Of a DNA stretch of 64,000 bases, positions 9,074 through 18,065 are shown in pieces. The DNA comes from Petrimonas sulfuriphila. Its GTDB lineage: Bacteria > Bacteroidota > Bacteroidia > Bacteroidales > Dysgonomonadaceae. The translations under genes and the position numbers were made by a program. The notes under the pieces are model-generated. The model worked only from the letters and a program-made list of their open reading frames with translations. It had not been told where the DNA came from and searched no databases. Position 1 is the stretch's first letter; the number at the start of each line of letters is the position of its first letter. The stretch is from contig CP073276.1 in NCBI GenBank assembly GCA_038561985.1, positions 2,914,001 through 2,978,000 of the forward strand, given 5' to 3'.

Positions 9074-10650
9074 AGCTCCATGATTTGATCGTACCGGTTT
9101 ATCTTGCTTCTCTCGGGGATGTATGCATCCGTGTCATACTGACTTGTTTGAACACCGTCATGCAACACGCTTACAACAGGCAAGGGCTTCTTCTCCCGGC
9201 GTTTTAACTCCCGGTAATGTGATGCGGCTTCTTTCAGGTAAAGGGCGTTGTGGAGCCCATTGTCGAGGCAGTAATCAAGTGCGCTGCCAACGATCTCCTC
9301 ACCATATTCGCCCATCACCTCCCTTATCATTTTCAGATTGTCTCTCAGATAACGGGGCTTATACTTGTGTATCTCCTCTATGAACAGGTACAAAGTGTTG
9401 TTGCCCTTCCAGATCGATAGGACTTCCTGCTTGAAGACCTCGAGCCTGGAGTTCCGATCCCGTCGATAAGTTGTGCTGCCGATTACCTTGCCTTTTTCAA
9501 GACTGACGGGGTGCTCGGCCAGAAGGATGCCTTGCCGGTTGGAAAGCGAAAGGGTGCCATCCTTGACCTTGAGTAATACCTCCGGTCCCTTCCCGTTATA
9601 GGTGCCATATGGGACCCTGTAGAAGTTCCCCTTGTAACTGATTGTGTTATCTTTTCTCACCGTGTAGGTGGGAATCTCATCCCGGGGGATTGCCGGTGAG
9701 GGGCGAAAAAAGGAGAGATGCTCCTTTTCAATCAACCACACGTCATGGGGCAGGCGCTTCGTCGTGGCATGTTTGGTGCCGTTCGCCTTGCGCTCCAACC
9801 AGCTCAGGGCTTCCTCGTTGAGGCGATCTATATCGTGAAAGGTACGCGCGCGAAGAAAGTTGTTTTTCACGTATCCTACCACGTTCTCGACCCGGCCTTT
9901 GCTCTGGGGATCGGCCTTGCGGCAGAACTCAACGCTGATACCGCGTTCATCCCTGTAGCGACGAAAATCATCAGCCAGGAGATAATCGCCAAGGTTCTCA
10001 CTTTTCAGAAACACCGAGTCCTGATCATAGAGAAGCTTCCCGGGGATACCCTCTATATACTTGAAGGCCTGCTCGTGAGCCTGGACGGCTGTTTTCCCGG
10101 TGAAGGGAGTTGTTTGGAAAAACACATATTTGTAGCGACTGCGTGACAGGACAAGGGCAAAAAAATAAACCCTGCGCCTACTGCCGTCCAAACGTCGCAT
10201 CTGTGCTGTACCGAAGTCAACCTGCGCCTGGCTGCCATATGCAAACTCTTCCAGGGCTTCCGTCTGGCGGATCTTCTCCGGTACAGGGATCTTCTCCTGA
10301 CGCCGCACGTGCTGGACAAAGTTGTATACAGTCTTGCTGTTCACCTTCGGCAAGTCGGCGTATTTCTCCTTCAGCCGGTCTTCTATCACTGCCGCCGGCA
10401 AACCATTGTCTATACTCAATAAGGAAAGAACGTCCGGGTAATATGGCGACAGAACAAGTTCGTATACACGTTGTTTCATTGAAAACTCATGAAACTCTTC
10501 TTCACTCATCTTCTTGTACCTGGAAACAGTTCTGCGATCAACACCCAACTTTTTTGCAATTTTACTGTCCGAATTGCCCGGATTACTGGAAAGTTCTTTA
10601 ACTTCGTACCACATACGTACCTTTCTAAGGTCATGTATCTGAGTCTTCAT
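9070..10650 (-). CDS. istA: IS21 transposase IstA
   Basis: The 526-residue DDE transposase has an N-terminal helix-turn-helix (SKIAKKLGVDRRTVSRYKKM) and an rve integrase core. The three catalytic acids are visible in QAQVDFGTAQ, LLYDQDSVF and KGRVENVVGYVK. A C-terminal beta-barrel domain follows (YTVRKDNTISYKGNFYRVP). The gene is full length with no frameshift. It lies just inside the right terminal repeat, whose TGTACA boxes are probably its own binding sites and may overlap its promoter. Confidence 0.95.
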   Translation of the reverse strand: MKTQIHDLRKVRMWYEVKELSSNPGNSDSKIAKKLGVDRRTVSRYKKMSEEEFHEFSMKQRVYELVLSPYYPDVLSLLSIDNGLPAAVIEDRLKEKYADLPKVNSKTVYNFVQHVRRQEKIPVPEKIRQTEALEEFAYGSQAQVDFGTAQMRRLDGSRRRVYFFALVLSRSRYKYVFFQTTPFTGKTAVQAHEQAFKYIEGIPGKLLYDQDSVFLKSENLGDYLLADDFRRYRDERGISVEFCRKADPQSKGRVENVVGYVKNNFLRARTFHDIDRLNEEALSWLERKANGTKHATTKRLPHDVWLIEKEHLSFFRPSPAIPRDEIPTYTVRKDNTISYKGNFYRVPYGTYNGKGPEVLLKVKDGTLSLSNRQGILLAEHPVSLEKGKVIGSTTYRRDRNSRLEVFKQEVLSIWKGNNTLYLFIEEIHKYKPRYLRDNLKMIREVMGEYGEEIVGSALDYCLDNGLHNALYLKEAASHYRELKRREKKPLPVVSVLHDGVQTSQYDTDAYIPERSKINRYDQIMEL

Positions 10651-10707
10651 AGTGTTTGTATTTTTGTGAATTACAAATATATGAAGACTCTTCTTTAACC
10701 CTTTTTA

Positions 10708-10780
10708 TGTACATTGCATATTGCCAATTTCTGTACATTCAATCTTGCCGAAAATTGTACATGCGAAGTTACTGATTACA
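10708..10780. repeat. IS21 right terminal repeat with 24-bp phased TGTACA boxes
   Basis: TGTACA occurs at 10708, 10732 and 10756, again 24 bp apart and in inverted orientation to the left end, with TTGCC between boxes. The outermost bases CTGATTACA are the inverted repeat of the left tip. Confidence 0.8.
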
Positions 10781-11227
10781 GATGGTGGCGTATTTTACAC
10801 GCAAGCGAGCCATTACGTAGATATGATTTATTTTCTTTTCGGAAAAATCACAAATGCGTATGGTGTAGGAGGTCGTATGCGTAAATTTGAAGTTTATGAT
10901 ACTGTTTCGGCAATATGCGAACTGCAAAACGGGACTGTAGGTGCCTTAAACGCAACCGTGAGCGTGTTTCGCTCCAATTATCTTACTGAATTGACCGTTA
11001 TCGGTGAAAAGGGAACCATACGGCTAAGTGGAACTAATCTTAACCGTATTGATTTTTGGGATGTAAATGATATGGAAAAACCAGATAAAGACTTCACCAT
11101 TGACCATCAATACGGGAAGTGCCACGATACAATGTATGAATATATTGTACAGAAAAAGTGGGATATGTTTCCGAATTACGAGGGAGTGTTAAACGGAATA
11201 CAGTTGATGGAGAGGATATCGTTTTAG
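10781..11227 (+). pseudogene. wbpB: WbpB-like dehydrogenase, 3' half after IS21 insertion
   Basis: This is the continuation of the gene broken at 8196. Codons after the duplicated GATGG encode GGVFYTQASHYVDMIYF, the second half of the GFO/IDH C-terminal domain, through to ELTVIGEKGTIRLSG and the natural stop. The open frame that starts inside the IS at 10721 has no native initiation region. Together the halves would give roughly 320 residues, the usual size of WbpB/WlbA proteins. No second mutation was seen in this half, so precise excision would repair the gene; the disruption looks recent. Confidence 0.9.
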
Positions 11228-11295
11228 AAGTTCAATGATGGAAAGTGTTCAAAATTCTCGTTGTGTATCGATTGGATATGTCCCGTTTTCTATTA

Positions 11296-12285
11296 TTAAT
11301 CACTCGAAGTCAGCATATTATCCTTATTGATACACCATTGCATAATTACCCAAGCTAAACCACCAGCATCATTACCCAGTGCTGCATTATCCGAATTAAG
11401 TTGATTTATTAATCCACTAATTCGTCGATGATTTTTTATGATGGATAATATAGTTTTGTCCACTGTTTTGGGTATGGAAATCTTTTTATCTAAAATCCAT
11501 TGGGTTAGGTAGAAATTATTAGCATCCACCAATGTCATCGATTGAGGAAGATCAACAGTGGACACACATCCTTCAAGTGTCGGAATTTCATTAATTAACG
11601 TGGCCAATATATATTTTTCAGAAATACTTTTCTCTTCTTTGAAAGAAATCCTCACTATTTCAGGTAATTCTTCATATAATACACCTATTTCTTGTCGAAA
11701 CATGTCATATTTCCAAAAAGTTTGACATATGTGAAAAAACCGAATTAAAGTTCTACAAGAAAAAACCGGTAATATATAAGTAATGTATTTTAAAATCAAT
11801 ATTTTATGAAATTGATTTACGCAATTTTCGATATGTTGCTCCCATTTACTTTTTGTAGAGGATGTCACTGAAATAAATCTATTCCATATATACAAAGCTT
11901 TTTCTGCTTCAGCACCAAGATCGTTAAAAAAATATGCTTTATTGTTCTCGCGAAAAATAATGTTATCCACTTCATCAAATATATCTTCATCAGCCTGAAC
12001 AAATCCTTTTTTGATCAAATAATGGATTCCCCATACAATACCATACAACCCATCATCAAACCTTCTTTTAACGCCCTGTTTCATTTCCTGCAATATTAAT
12101 TCTATCAGGATATCCGCATAATCAGTCATTTTAAGATCATTCCTATATTTTCCGTATTGGTACAAAAGGATAGCAATGCCGATTTTACCTGTCGTTAACC
12201 CATTTTGTGGGACAAGGGTACTCACTTTTGCAATTTGTTGGATTAAAAGGTCAAGAGTATAAGATATTTCCTTGTAGGAGTTCAT
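11296..12285 (-). CDS. LanC-like helical-toroid protein
   Basis: The 329-residue protein shows repeats like those of the LanC cyclase fold: GLTTGKIGIAILLYQYGK near residue 29, DDGLYGIVWGIHYLIKKGF near residue 100 and GGLAWVIMQWC near the C-terminus. I do not see the LanC zinc-ligand motif CHG, so cyclase activity is doubtful. It is the last gene of a three-gene minus-strand set with two glycosyltransferases; its start overlaps the end of the GT2 gene by 4 bp. Facing a GG-leader peptide and exporter, a role in peptide modification is possible. The family call is moderate and the function is not known. Confidence 0.5.
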   Translation of the reverse strand: MNSYKEISYTLDLLIQQIAKVSTLVPQNGLTTGKIGIAILLYQYGKYRNDLKMTDYADILIELILQEMKQGVKRRFDDGLYGIVWGIHYLIKKGFVQADEDIFDEVDNIIFRENNKAYFFNDLGAEAEKALYIWNRFISVTSSTKSKWEQHIENCVNQFHKILILKYITYILPVFSCRTLIRFFHICQTFWKYDMFRQEIGVLYEELPEIVRISFKEEKSISEKYILATLINEIPTLEGCVSTVDLPQSMTLVDANNFYLTQWILDKKISIPKTVDKTILSIIKNHRRISGLINQLNSDNAALGNDAGGLAWVIMQWCINKDNMLTSSD

Positions 12286-13181
12286 GTTTGTTTCATTTGA
12301 AAAATATATTGATTACAATGTGCTTGCAAAAAATTCTGTAATTTTTGCTGTGAATAATATCGTGTTACTCGATTAGCTTCCAGTAGTTTATCTATCCATT
12401 GGTTAATTAATTTTTCATCAAAATGGCAATCGGCCATACCATTAATGAAAGAATTATGCAATGCTTTCTCAGATTCAGTAGGTTTGATCCTAAAAAATGA
12501 AAGTTGTTTCATGCGAATTTGCACCATAAAGAAAAACTGTTCTTTACCTTTTCTTTTTGTAATTTGTTGTTCATGCATCCGGATCTGATAAAAGATTTCA
12601 TTAATATTGCTGGCCGGAAATAAGGATAATGCCCTTACCTGCCAGTCATAATCGGAAGAATAGGTATATGATTCGTTATAATATAAATCGTACTTTTGAA
12701 CAAGGGCAGTTCTAACCATACATGTAGCATGGCTCGAATAACAATTACGCAAAAATAATACTTTAATAGTCTCGTAATCGGTTTCTTTATAATAAGGAAG
12801 AGGGTCATTAAGCATTTGAAATGCACTTCCGATCATCCCTAATTCTTTATTTTCTTCCAAAAAAAGATATTGTTTCTCCAAGCGCTTAGGCAAGTTTATG
12901 TCATCGGATCCAACCACGCAGAGATATTCACCCTTAGCAACTCTCATGCCGGCATTCATTGCCGGATAACATCCTCTATTTTCAGGAAAATTAATAATTT
13001 TAATGCGTTTATCGAGATAAGAATGCGCTATTTCTCTGCTGTTATCCGTCGAGCCGTCATTAACTACGATCAGTTCAAAATCGGGCAGGGTTTGAGCGAG
13101 AACGCTGTCAATACTTTCCTTAATTAAATGTCCGTAATTATAAACGGGCATGATAACTGAAACGAGAGGATTATATTTCAT
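12282..13181 (-). CDS. Family 2 glycosyltransferase
   Basis: The protein of about 299 residues carries a GT-A fold. LVSVIMPVYNYGHLIKESIDSVLAQ opens it, then ELIVVNDGSTDNS, and the DXD-like metal site appears in YLCVVGSDDINLP. I use the ATG at 13181 (MKYNPLVSV) because it precedes the fold directly and overlaps the upstream gene's end by only 11 bp; a start at 13214 would add an unsupported extension. It would transfer a sugar from a nucleotide donor; the acceptor is unknown. It lies between a GT4 enzyme and the LanC-like gene. Confidence 0.88.
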   Translation of the reverse strand: MKYNPLVSVIMPVYNYGHLIKESIDSVLAQTLPDFELIVVNDGSTDNSREIAHSYLDKRIKIINFPENRGCYPAMNAGMRVAKGEYLCVVGSDDINLPKRLEKQYLFLEENKELGMIGSAFQMLNDPLPYYKETDYETIKVLFLRNCYSSHATCMVRTALVQKYDLYYNESYTYSSDYDWQVRALSLFPASNINEIFYQIRMHEQQITKRKGKEQFFFMVQIRMKQLSFFRIKPTESEKALHNSFINGMADCHFDEKLINQWIDKLLEANRVTRYYSQQKLQNFLQAHCNQYIFQMKQT

Positions 13182-14397
13182 GATTCTCAATACTTTTAGA
13201 GGGTTTATAATCACTTAAAATATTATCGATAAAATTTGGATAGTTTCTACTGGCGTTGAAATTCTCTTCCCAGAATTTGTGTATGCCATTTCGGAAAAGA
13301 GAATTTCTCGATTTGGCTAAAAGCATTTGTAGAATTATATTTTTAACATCCTCAACCTCAAAATCTGCCTGTACCAATATCCCAACTTTAGCCGTAACTA
13401 TTTCTGAACTACCTCCAACATTGGTAGCCACTATCGGAATTCCAAAACTGATAGCTTCCATTATGGAAACAGGCAAACCTTCTGTGGAAGAAAGATTGAT
13501 AAAACAGTCCACCTTTTCAGTAAGATAGAACTTATATATATCCTTATTGTCTACATGTCCGAAGAACACAGCCTCAATATTTTCGGGTAGAAGTTGATCT
13601 GCCAATTTCTTTATTTCTCCAAATAAAGGGCCATCTCCAAAGTGTACCCATTTTACAGAAATATCCTTTATAAAGGCCAACGATTCTATAATTTTATCAA
13701 CCCGCTTTATGTCAACTATCCTGGAACAGCTTACAAGTAGGTAAGATGGCGTCTGTTTCTCTTTTATTGAATTAATAATATTATCTATTCCCAAATAAGA
13801 AAGTTTATACTTTGTTTTGTATTTCGGGTATTTTTCGGTTATATATTTCAATCCGTGTCTTGAAATCAGATACAGTTTTGCTACATACTGTAATTGCAGT
13901 TTTCGAAAGGGAATATAACCCTCTTCTCTTCTCTCATTGTATAAATCATAGCCATGAGCGCGCGAAATGAAGTATTGTATTCTGTTTTTTGACCTTAAAA
14001 TGGACAATAATGTAGCATAATGATCAAACCAGTAGGTGTAATGAATGGCATTTGTTATCTTGTTTTTTTCAAGAAAAACATATAAAGATTCTGCATAACA
14101 CGATATTTTGAAAAGTAAATGTACTATGTTTTTTATATTTTTAATGCGTATAATATCACTAAGACAGTAAATAGGCCATTTACCAATATTTCCAAATATT
14201 TTAGATTTCGGATACAGTTCAAAATGAAGTTTCATTACCTTAGTATTTTCGGGCAGATGACGCTTTTTTCCGAATATCTGAAATGGAATTATATAGATTT
14301 GATTGAATGATTTTGAAAGATATTTTATTTCTGTTTCAAGAAACTGTTCTCCTAGTCCGTAAGGATAATTAAGAGTATAAAGACAAAGTGTGTTCAT
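13171..14397 (-). CDS. Family 4 glycosyltransferase
   Basis: The 408-residue protein has the GT-B architecture of glycosyltransferase group 1. The C-terminal donor domain shows LLVSCSRIVDIKRVDKIIESL, VKWVHFGDGPL, and the retaining-GT4 motif STEGLPVSIMEAISFGIPIVATNVGG. The N-terminus begins MNTLCLYTLNYPYGLGEQFLETE, as in polysaccharide-type enzymes of Bacteroidales. It is first in the three-gene minus-strand set. DNA here is lower in G+C than the wbp-like genes. Likely acceptors are a surface glycan or, more speculatively, a peptide. Confidence 0.85.
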   Translation of the reverse strand: MNTLCLYTLNYPYGLGEQFLETEIKYLSKSFNQIYIIPFQIFGKKRHLPENTKVMKLHFELYPKSKIFGNIGKWPIYCLSDIIRIKNIKNIVHLLFKISCYAESLYVFLEKNKITNAIHYTYWFDHYATLLSILRSKNRIQYFISRAHGYDLYNERREEGYIPFRKLQLQYVAKLYLISRHGLKYITEKYPKYKTKYKLSYLGIDNIINSIKEKQTPSYLLVSCSRIVDIKRVDKIIESLAFIKDISVKWVHFGDGPLFGEIKKLADQLLPENIEAVFFGHVDNKDIYKFYLTEKVDCFINLSSTEGLPVSIMEAISFGIPIVATNVGGSSEIVTAKVGILVQADFEVEDVKNIILQMLLAKSRNSLFRNGIHKFWEENFNASRNYPNFIDNILSDYKPSKSIENHEI

Positions 14398-15364
14398 GCC
14401 TGTATGCTTATATGAAATTTTCTACAACATAAGCGTGTTAAATGATATCCTCCCATATTTCAACCTGAAAATAGCTCTCCATCGAATCAAATGTATCTCT
14501 GATTTCTGATCCACGAATATATTTATTTTATCTAATTTTAAAAACAAGCCAACCCATCTATGATTTTATGCTTCTCCAAATCATTATCTATTTCTCGCAA
14601 AAGCACTGGGAGATAAAGTCAACTATGCCCGCCTGATGAAAATGTTATCAATCTATTGTGATATGCCAATCAGACGCAATATCATTAGCTTTTAAGGACA
14701 ACTCCTTACTATAAAAATGTTGTGTACTAACATCACTTTTTTTAGATGGAATTTTGTTTTGTAAGATTATGCCCCGTTGTTTAAACCTATTCATTTCATT
14801 ATTTTATTTTTCTGATCAGTATTTCTGTTCTGTATATCATCTGTAGTCGGATATTGGAATCCTTTATAATATAGGACAAAAAGTAAGTTTATTCTTAAAT
14901 CTATTCAAAATCAATCGTTAGGTTAGGTATAAAGTTGATGTAATCTTTCAATAGCAAAGATAGGATTTGAATTATTCCTGCAAAATCCGATTTTTTATCT
15001 TATTGCTTGCCAGTAAAGGTATATGTATTTAAAAAATGACAGTCAAAAAAGGTTTTTTTATTTTGACGAAAATAACACAAAACAATTAGAAAACCTATTA
15101 TTTTCAGAATTATTTTTCTTTCGCATATTCGATACAAGGACAACTGTTATAGATAAAAAGCTATACAAGTTCTCCTTATTTTGATATAGTTGAATTACTT
15201 AATATATTCAGTGTTGTTTTTTATAATACACTTATTTAAAACAACAAATTTGCCGAACGACTATTCGATTCCTCCTGAGAGGCTGCTCTTTATTTCCGGA
15301 GTTCTTTGGCTGGTTTCAGGCCGTTTTCTTTAGCCATTTTCTGGGTTTGTACGCCCAGCAATTG
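14398..15364. other. Gene-free, A+T-rich interval with protein-like fragments
   Basis: No complete gene is supported. Two short frames look like remnants: minus strand 14438-14520, a 26-residue tail ending FQVEIWEDII before a stop, and plus strand 14564-14695, a 43-codon open stretch containing KALGDKVNYARLMK. A third short minus-strand frame ending at 15290 reads MAKENGLKPAKELRK. None could be assigned to a family. The interval separates the glycan region from the core gene clpC. Confidence 0.5.
14955..14984 (-). promoter_or_regulatory. Candidate Bacteroidetes promoter for the glycosyltransferase set
   Basis: On the minus strand TATCTTTG fits the -7 consensus TAnnTTTG and TTTG lies 18 bases upstream, close to the usual 19-21. 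It would leave a long leader of over 500 bases before the GT4 start, so the assignment is weak. Confidence 0.3.
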
Positions 15365-15396
15365 ATAAAAACGGGACAACCTGTTGGCTGCCCCGT
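15365..15396 (-). terminator. Intrinsic terminator downstream of clpC
   Basis: Read on the minus strand, an 11-bp imperfect stem (ACGGGGCAGCC against GGTTGTCCCGT) with an AACA loop is followed by a run of five T. It lies 13 bp past the clpC stop codon. Confidence 0.85.
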
Positions 15397-15408
15397 CTCT
15401 TGTGCGGA

Positions 15409-17958
15409 TTATTGTTCTATCTTCTCGTGCTTGGCGATTTTTATCTCGATTTTTTGTTGTTCCTTGTTGAAATCCACCACTACGGTCTCGCCTTCCTTGA
15501 TGCCTGTCCGCAGGATCACTTCAGCCATTTCGTCTTCCACGTACTTCTGGATGGCACGTTTTAGCGGACGGGCTCCGAACTGTACATCATAACCTTTGTC
15601 GGCAAGAAACTCTTTGGCTTCGGTAGTGAGTTCAACGCAGTAACCCAACTCTTTGATACGCTTGTATAGTCCGTTAAGTTCCAGGTCGATAATTTTGAAG
15701 ATAGAATCTTTGCTTAACTGGTCAAACATCACGATGTCGTCTACCCGATTCAAGAACTCGGGGGCAAACGCTTTGTTCAGCGCTTTTTGTATAACACTTC
15801 TCGAATATTCGGTGTCGGAGACATCGCTGTTGGTGCTGAACCCGATTCCGCGGCCGAAATCCTTTAGCTGTCGTGTCCCGATATTGGAGGTCATGATGAG
15901 GATCGTATTTTTGAAATCGATTTTACGTCCCAGGCTATCGGTGATATGCCCTTCATCCAGAATTTGCAGCAAGATGTTGAACACATCGGGGTGCGCTTTT
16001 TCTATTTCGTCAAGCAGGACAACGGAGTAGGGGCGGCGACGCACTTTTTCGGTCAACTGACCGCCTTCTTCGTACCCCACGTATCCGGGAGGCGCTCCTA
16101 CCAGGCGGGAAACGTTGAACTTCTCCATATATTCGCTCATGTCTACGCGGATAAGGTTTTCGTGCGAGTCGAACAGAAACTCCGCTAGCTTTTTTGCCAG
16201 GTGTGTTTTCCCGACGCCTGTTGGTCCCAGGAACATAAACGTACCGATAGGCTTGTTGGGATCTTTCAGCCCCACGCGGTTCCGCTGGATAGCCTTCACG
16301 ATCTTGTCCACGGCTTCATCCTGGCCGATGACCTGCGCTTTGAGTTCATTTTTCATTTCCAGCAAGCGTTGGCCTTCGGCCTGGGCAATCCGCTGAACAG
16401 GCACGCCCGATATCATGGCCACCACCTCGGCAATTTTTTCTTCGTCAACGATTTCCGGTTTTTCCTTTATTTCTTTTTGCCAGCGTTGCTCTTCAGCTTC
16501 CAGTGCCAGCAAAAGCTGGCGTTGTTTGTCGCGATAGCTTGCCGCCAATTCATATTTCTGGGCTTTCACCGCGTCGTTTTTCATCTGTTCCACCACTTTC
16601 AGCTCTTCCTCCATCTCTTCAATCACTTTGGGAATGGAGATGTTGGAAATATGAACACGCGCGCCGGATTCATCCAGGGCATCGATGGCCTTATCGGGAA
16701 AAGTACGGTCGGATACATACCTTTCTGTCAGCTTCACGCACGCCTCCAACGCCTCGTCGGTATAACGGACGTTGTGATGTTCTTCGTACCGCTCTTTAAT
16801 GTTCCGGAGGATTTGCAAGGTCTCTTCGGGGGTGGTAGCGTCAACGATTACTTTCTGGAAACGACGTTCCAGTGCCCCGTCTTTTTCAATGTTCTTGCGA
16901 TATTCATCCAGCGTGGTAGCTCCAATACACTGAATTTCACCTCGAGACAGCGCAGGTTTCAGCATGTTTGCCGCGTCCAGCGATCCGGCAGCTCCTCCGG
17001 CACCGACGATGGTGTGAATCTCGTCGATAAAGAGAATGATGTTCGGATTTTTAGACAGTTCGTTCAGTATGGCTTTGATCCGCTCTTCAAACTGGCCACG
17101 GTACTTGGTCCCGGCTACAATGGAGGCCATATCAAGCGCAATCACGCGTTTGTCGAACATGGCACGTGAAACTTTTTTCTGTACGATACGTAATGCTAGT
17201 CCATCCACGATGGCCGACTTTCCTACACCGGGATCGCCAATGAGCACGGGATTGTTTTTCTTGCGGCGGCTCAGTATCTGGGCAATGCGTTCGATTTCCT
17301 TTTCCCGTCCCACAATGGGGTCGAGGCGGTTCTCCAGGGCGGCACGGGTAATATCTGTTCCGAAATTATCAAGTACCGGTGTGTCTGAAGCCGGGCTTTT
17401 TGCCTGCGATTGTCCGCCTTGTCCTCCAGGATTGAAAGATGATTTTCCGGCCTGTTCATCGTCATCGTCGTCAGTAAAGTTCGGGCCCATTGAAGGAGAA
17501 TCCGCACTGCTTTCGGCACGTGCGTCAAGTATACTTTTTACATACAGAAAAGCACTGGAATAATCGAGATGAAACTGTTGCAGGATATCGTTTATCGGAG
17601 TATTTTTCTCCTTTAGCAGCGCTAAAAGGATATGTTCCGAATCGGTTTCTGTGCTTTTGGTGAGCCTGGCTTCCAGTATGCTCATCTTTAACGTTTTTTC
17701 CGTACTTTTGTTGATGACCAATTCACGTGTTTCGTCGTACGGCTCCTGAATCTGGCGAAACCGGTCGTCGATATAGTTTTTTAAATGCTTTATGTCCACA
17801 TCAAAATCCTGAAGCACCTGGATGGCCATCCCGTCCCCGTCGCGGAGAATAGCGAGCATCAAGTGTTCCGGTCCGATATAATTGTTTTGTAGTCTTTCGG
17901 CTTCTTCACGGCTGTATGCCATGATGTCCCTGACCCGTTGAGAAAAATTGTTGTCCAT
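15409..17958 (-). CDS. clpC: ATP-dependent Clp protease ATP-binding subunit ClpC
   Basis: The 849-residue AAA+ unfoldase feeds substrates to ClpP. Residues 1-150 are the two Clp N repeats. The first ATPase domain has Walker A GDPGVGKSAIVDGLA and Walker B IILFIDEIHTIVGAGG. A UVR-type coiled middle (QKYELAASYRDKQRQ) follows, which marks ClpC rather than ClpA or ClpB. The second ATPase domain has GPTGVGKTHLAKKLA and VVLLDEIEKAHPDV. The C-terminal D2-small domain is complete. It has its own promoter (17993-18025) and terminator and looks monocistronic. Length is normal for the family. Confidence 0.97.
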   Translation of the reverse strand: MDNNFSQRVRDIMAYSREEAERLQNNYIGPEHLMLAILRDGDGMAIQVLQDFDVDIKHLKNYIDDRFRQIQEPYDETRELVINKSTEKTLKMSILEARLTKSTETDSEHILLALLKEKNTPINDILQQFHLDYSSAFLYVKSILDARAESSADSPSMGPNFTDDDDDEQAGKSSFNPGGQGGQSQAKSPASDTPVLDNFGTDITRAALENRLDPIVGREKEIERIAQILSRRKKNNPVLIGDPGVGKSAIVDGLALRIVQKKVSRAMFDKRVIALDMASIVAGTKYRGQFEERIKAILNELSKNPNIILFIDEIHTIVGAGGAAGSLDAANMLKPALSRGEIQCIGATTLDEYRKNIEKDGALERRFQKVIVDATTPEETLQILRNIKERYEEHHNVRYTDEALEACVKLTERYVSDRTFPDKAIDALDESGARVHISNISIPKVIEEMEEELKVVEQMKNDAVKAQKYELAASYRDKQRQLLLALEAEEQRWQKEIKEKPEIVDEEKIAEVVAMISGVPVQRIAQAEGQRLLEMKNELKAQVIGQDEAVDKIVKAIQRNRVGLKDPNKPIGTFMFLGPTGVGKTHLAKKLAEFLFDSHENLIRVDMSEYMEKFNVSRLVGAPPGYVGYEEGGQLTEKVRRRPYSVVLLDEIEKAHPDVFNILLQILDEGHITDSLGRKIDFKNTILIMTSNIGTRQLKDFGRGIGFSTNSDVSDTEYSRSVIQKALNKAFAPEFLNRVDDIVMFDQLSKDSIFKIIDLELNGLYKRIKELGYCVELTTEAKEFLADKGYDVQFGARPLKRAIQKYVEDEMAEVILRTGIKEGETVVVDFNKEQQKIEIKIAKHEKIEQ

Positions 17959-17992
17959 TTATTAACTTCCTTATCTTCTAAATAGTAGATTA

Positions 17993-18025
17993 CAAATATA
18001 GTTTTTTATTTAGTATAATAACAAA
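17993..18025 (-). promoter_or_regulatory. Promoter of clpC (TTTG-N21-TATATTTG)
   Basis: On the minus strand TTTG is followed after 21 bases by TATATTTG, a full match to the Bacteroidetes primary-sigma consensus. It lies about 35 bp upstream of the clpC start. Confidence 0.75.
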
Positions 18026-18065
18026 AACAATGCCAACAAAGTTAGTTAATCCCTGGGTCCTGTGA

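Larger units (their letters stand above)
8197..10780. mobile_element. IS21-family insertion sequence (istA/istB), 2584 bp
   Basis: Ends are defined by terminal inverted repeats that begin TGTAATTAG on the left and, read inward on the other strand, TGTAATCAG on the right, with TG...CA tips. The flanks carry the direct repeat GATGG at 8192-8196 and at 10781-10785, a 5-bp target duplication. The element carries istA and istB on the minus strand. Removing it and one GATGG copy restores the wbpB-like reading frame exactly, which confirms both ends. Confidence 0.95.

Noticed and set aside
14564-14695. 43-codon plus-strand frame as a transposase gene
   Set aside because: It has no start codon context, no catalytic motif and no terminal repeats nearby; at most it is a gene fragment.
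16201-17169. Long plus-strand open frame of 322 codons opposite clpC
   Set aside because: It is antisense to a perfectly conserved clpC region and its translation has no recognisable domain; it is a shadow frame.
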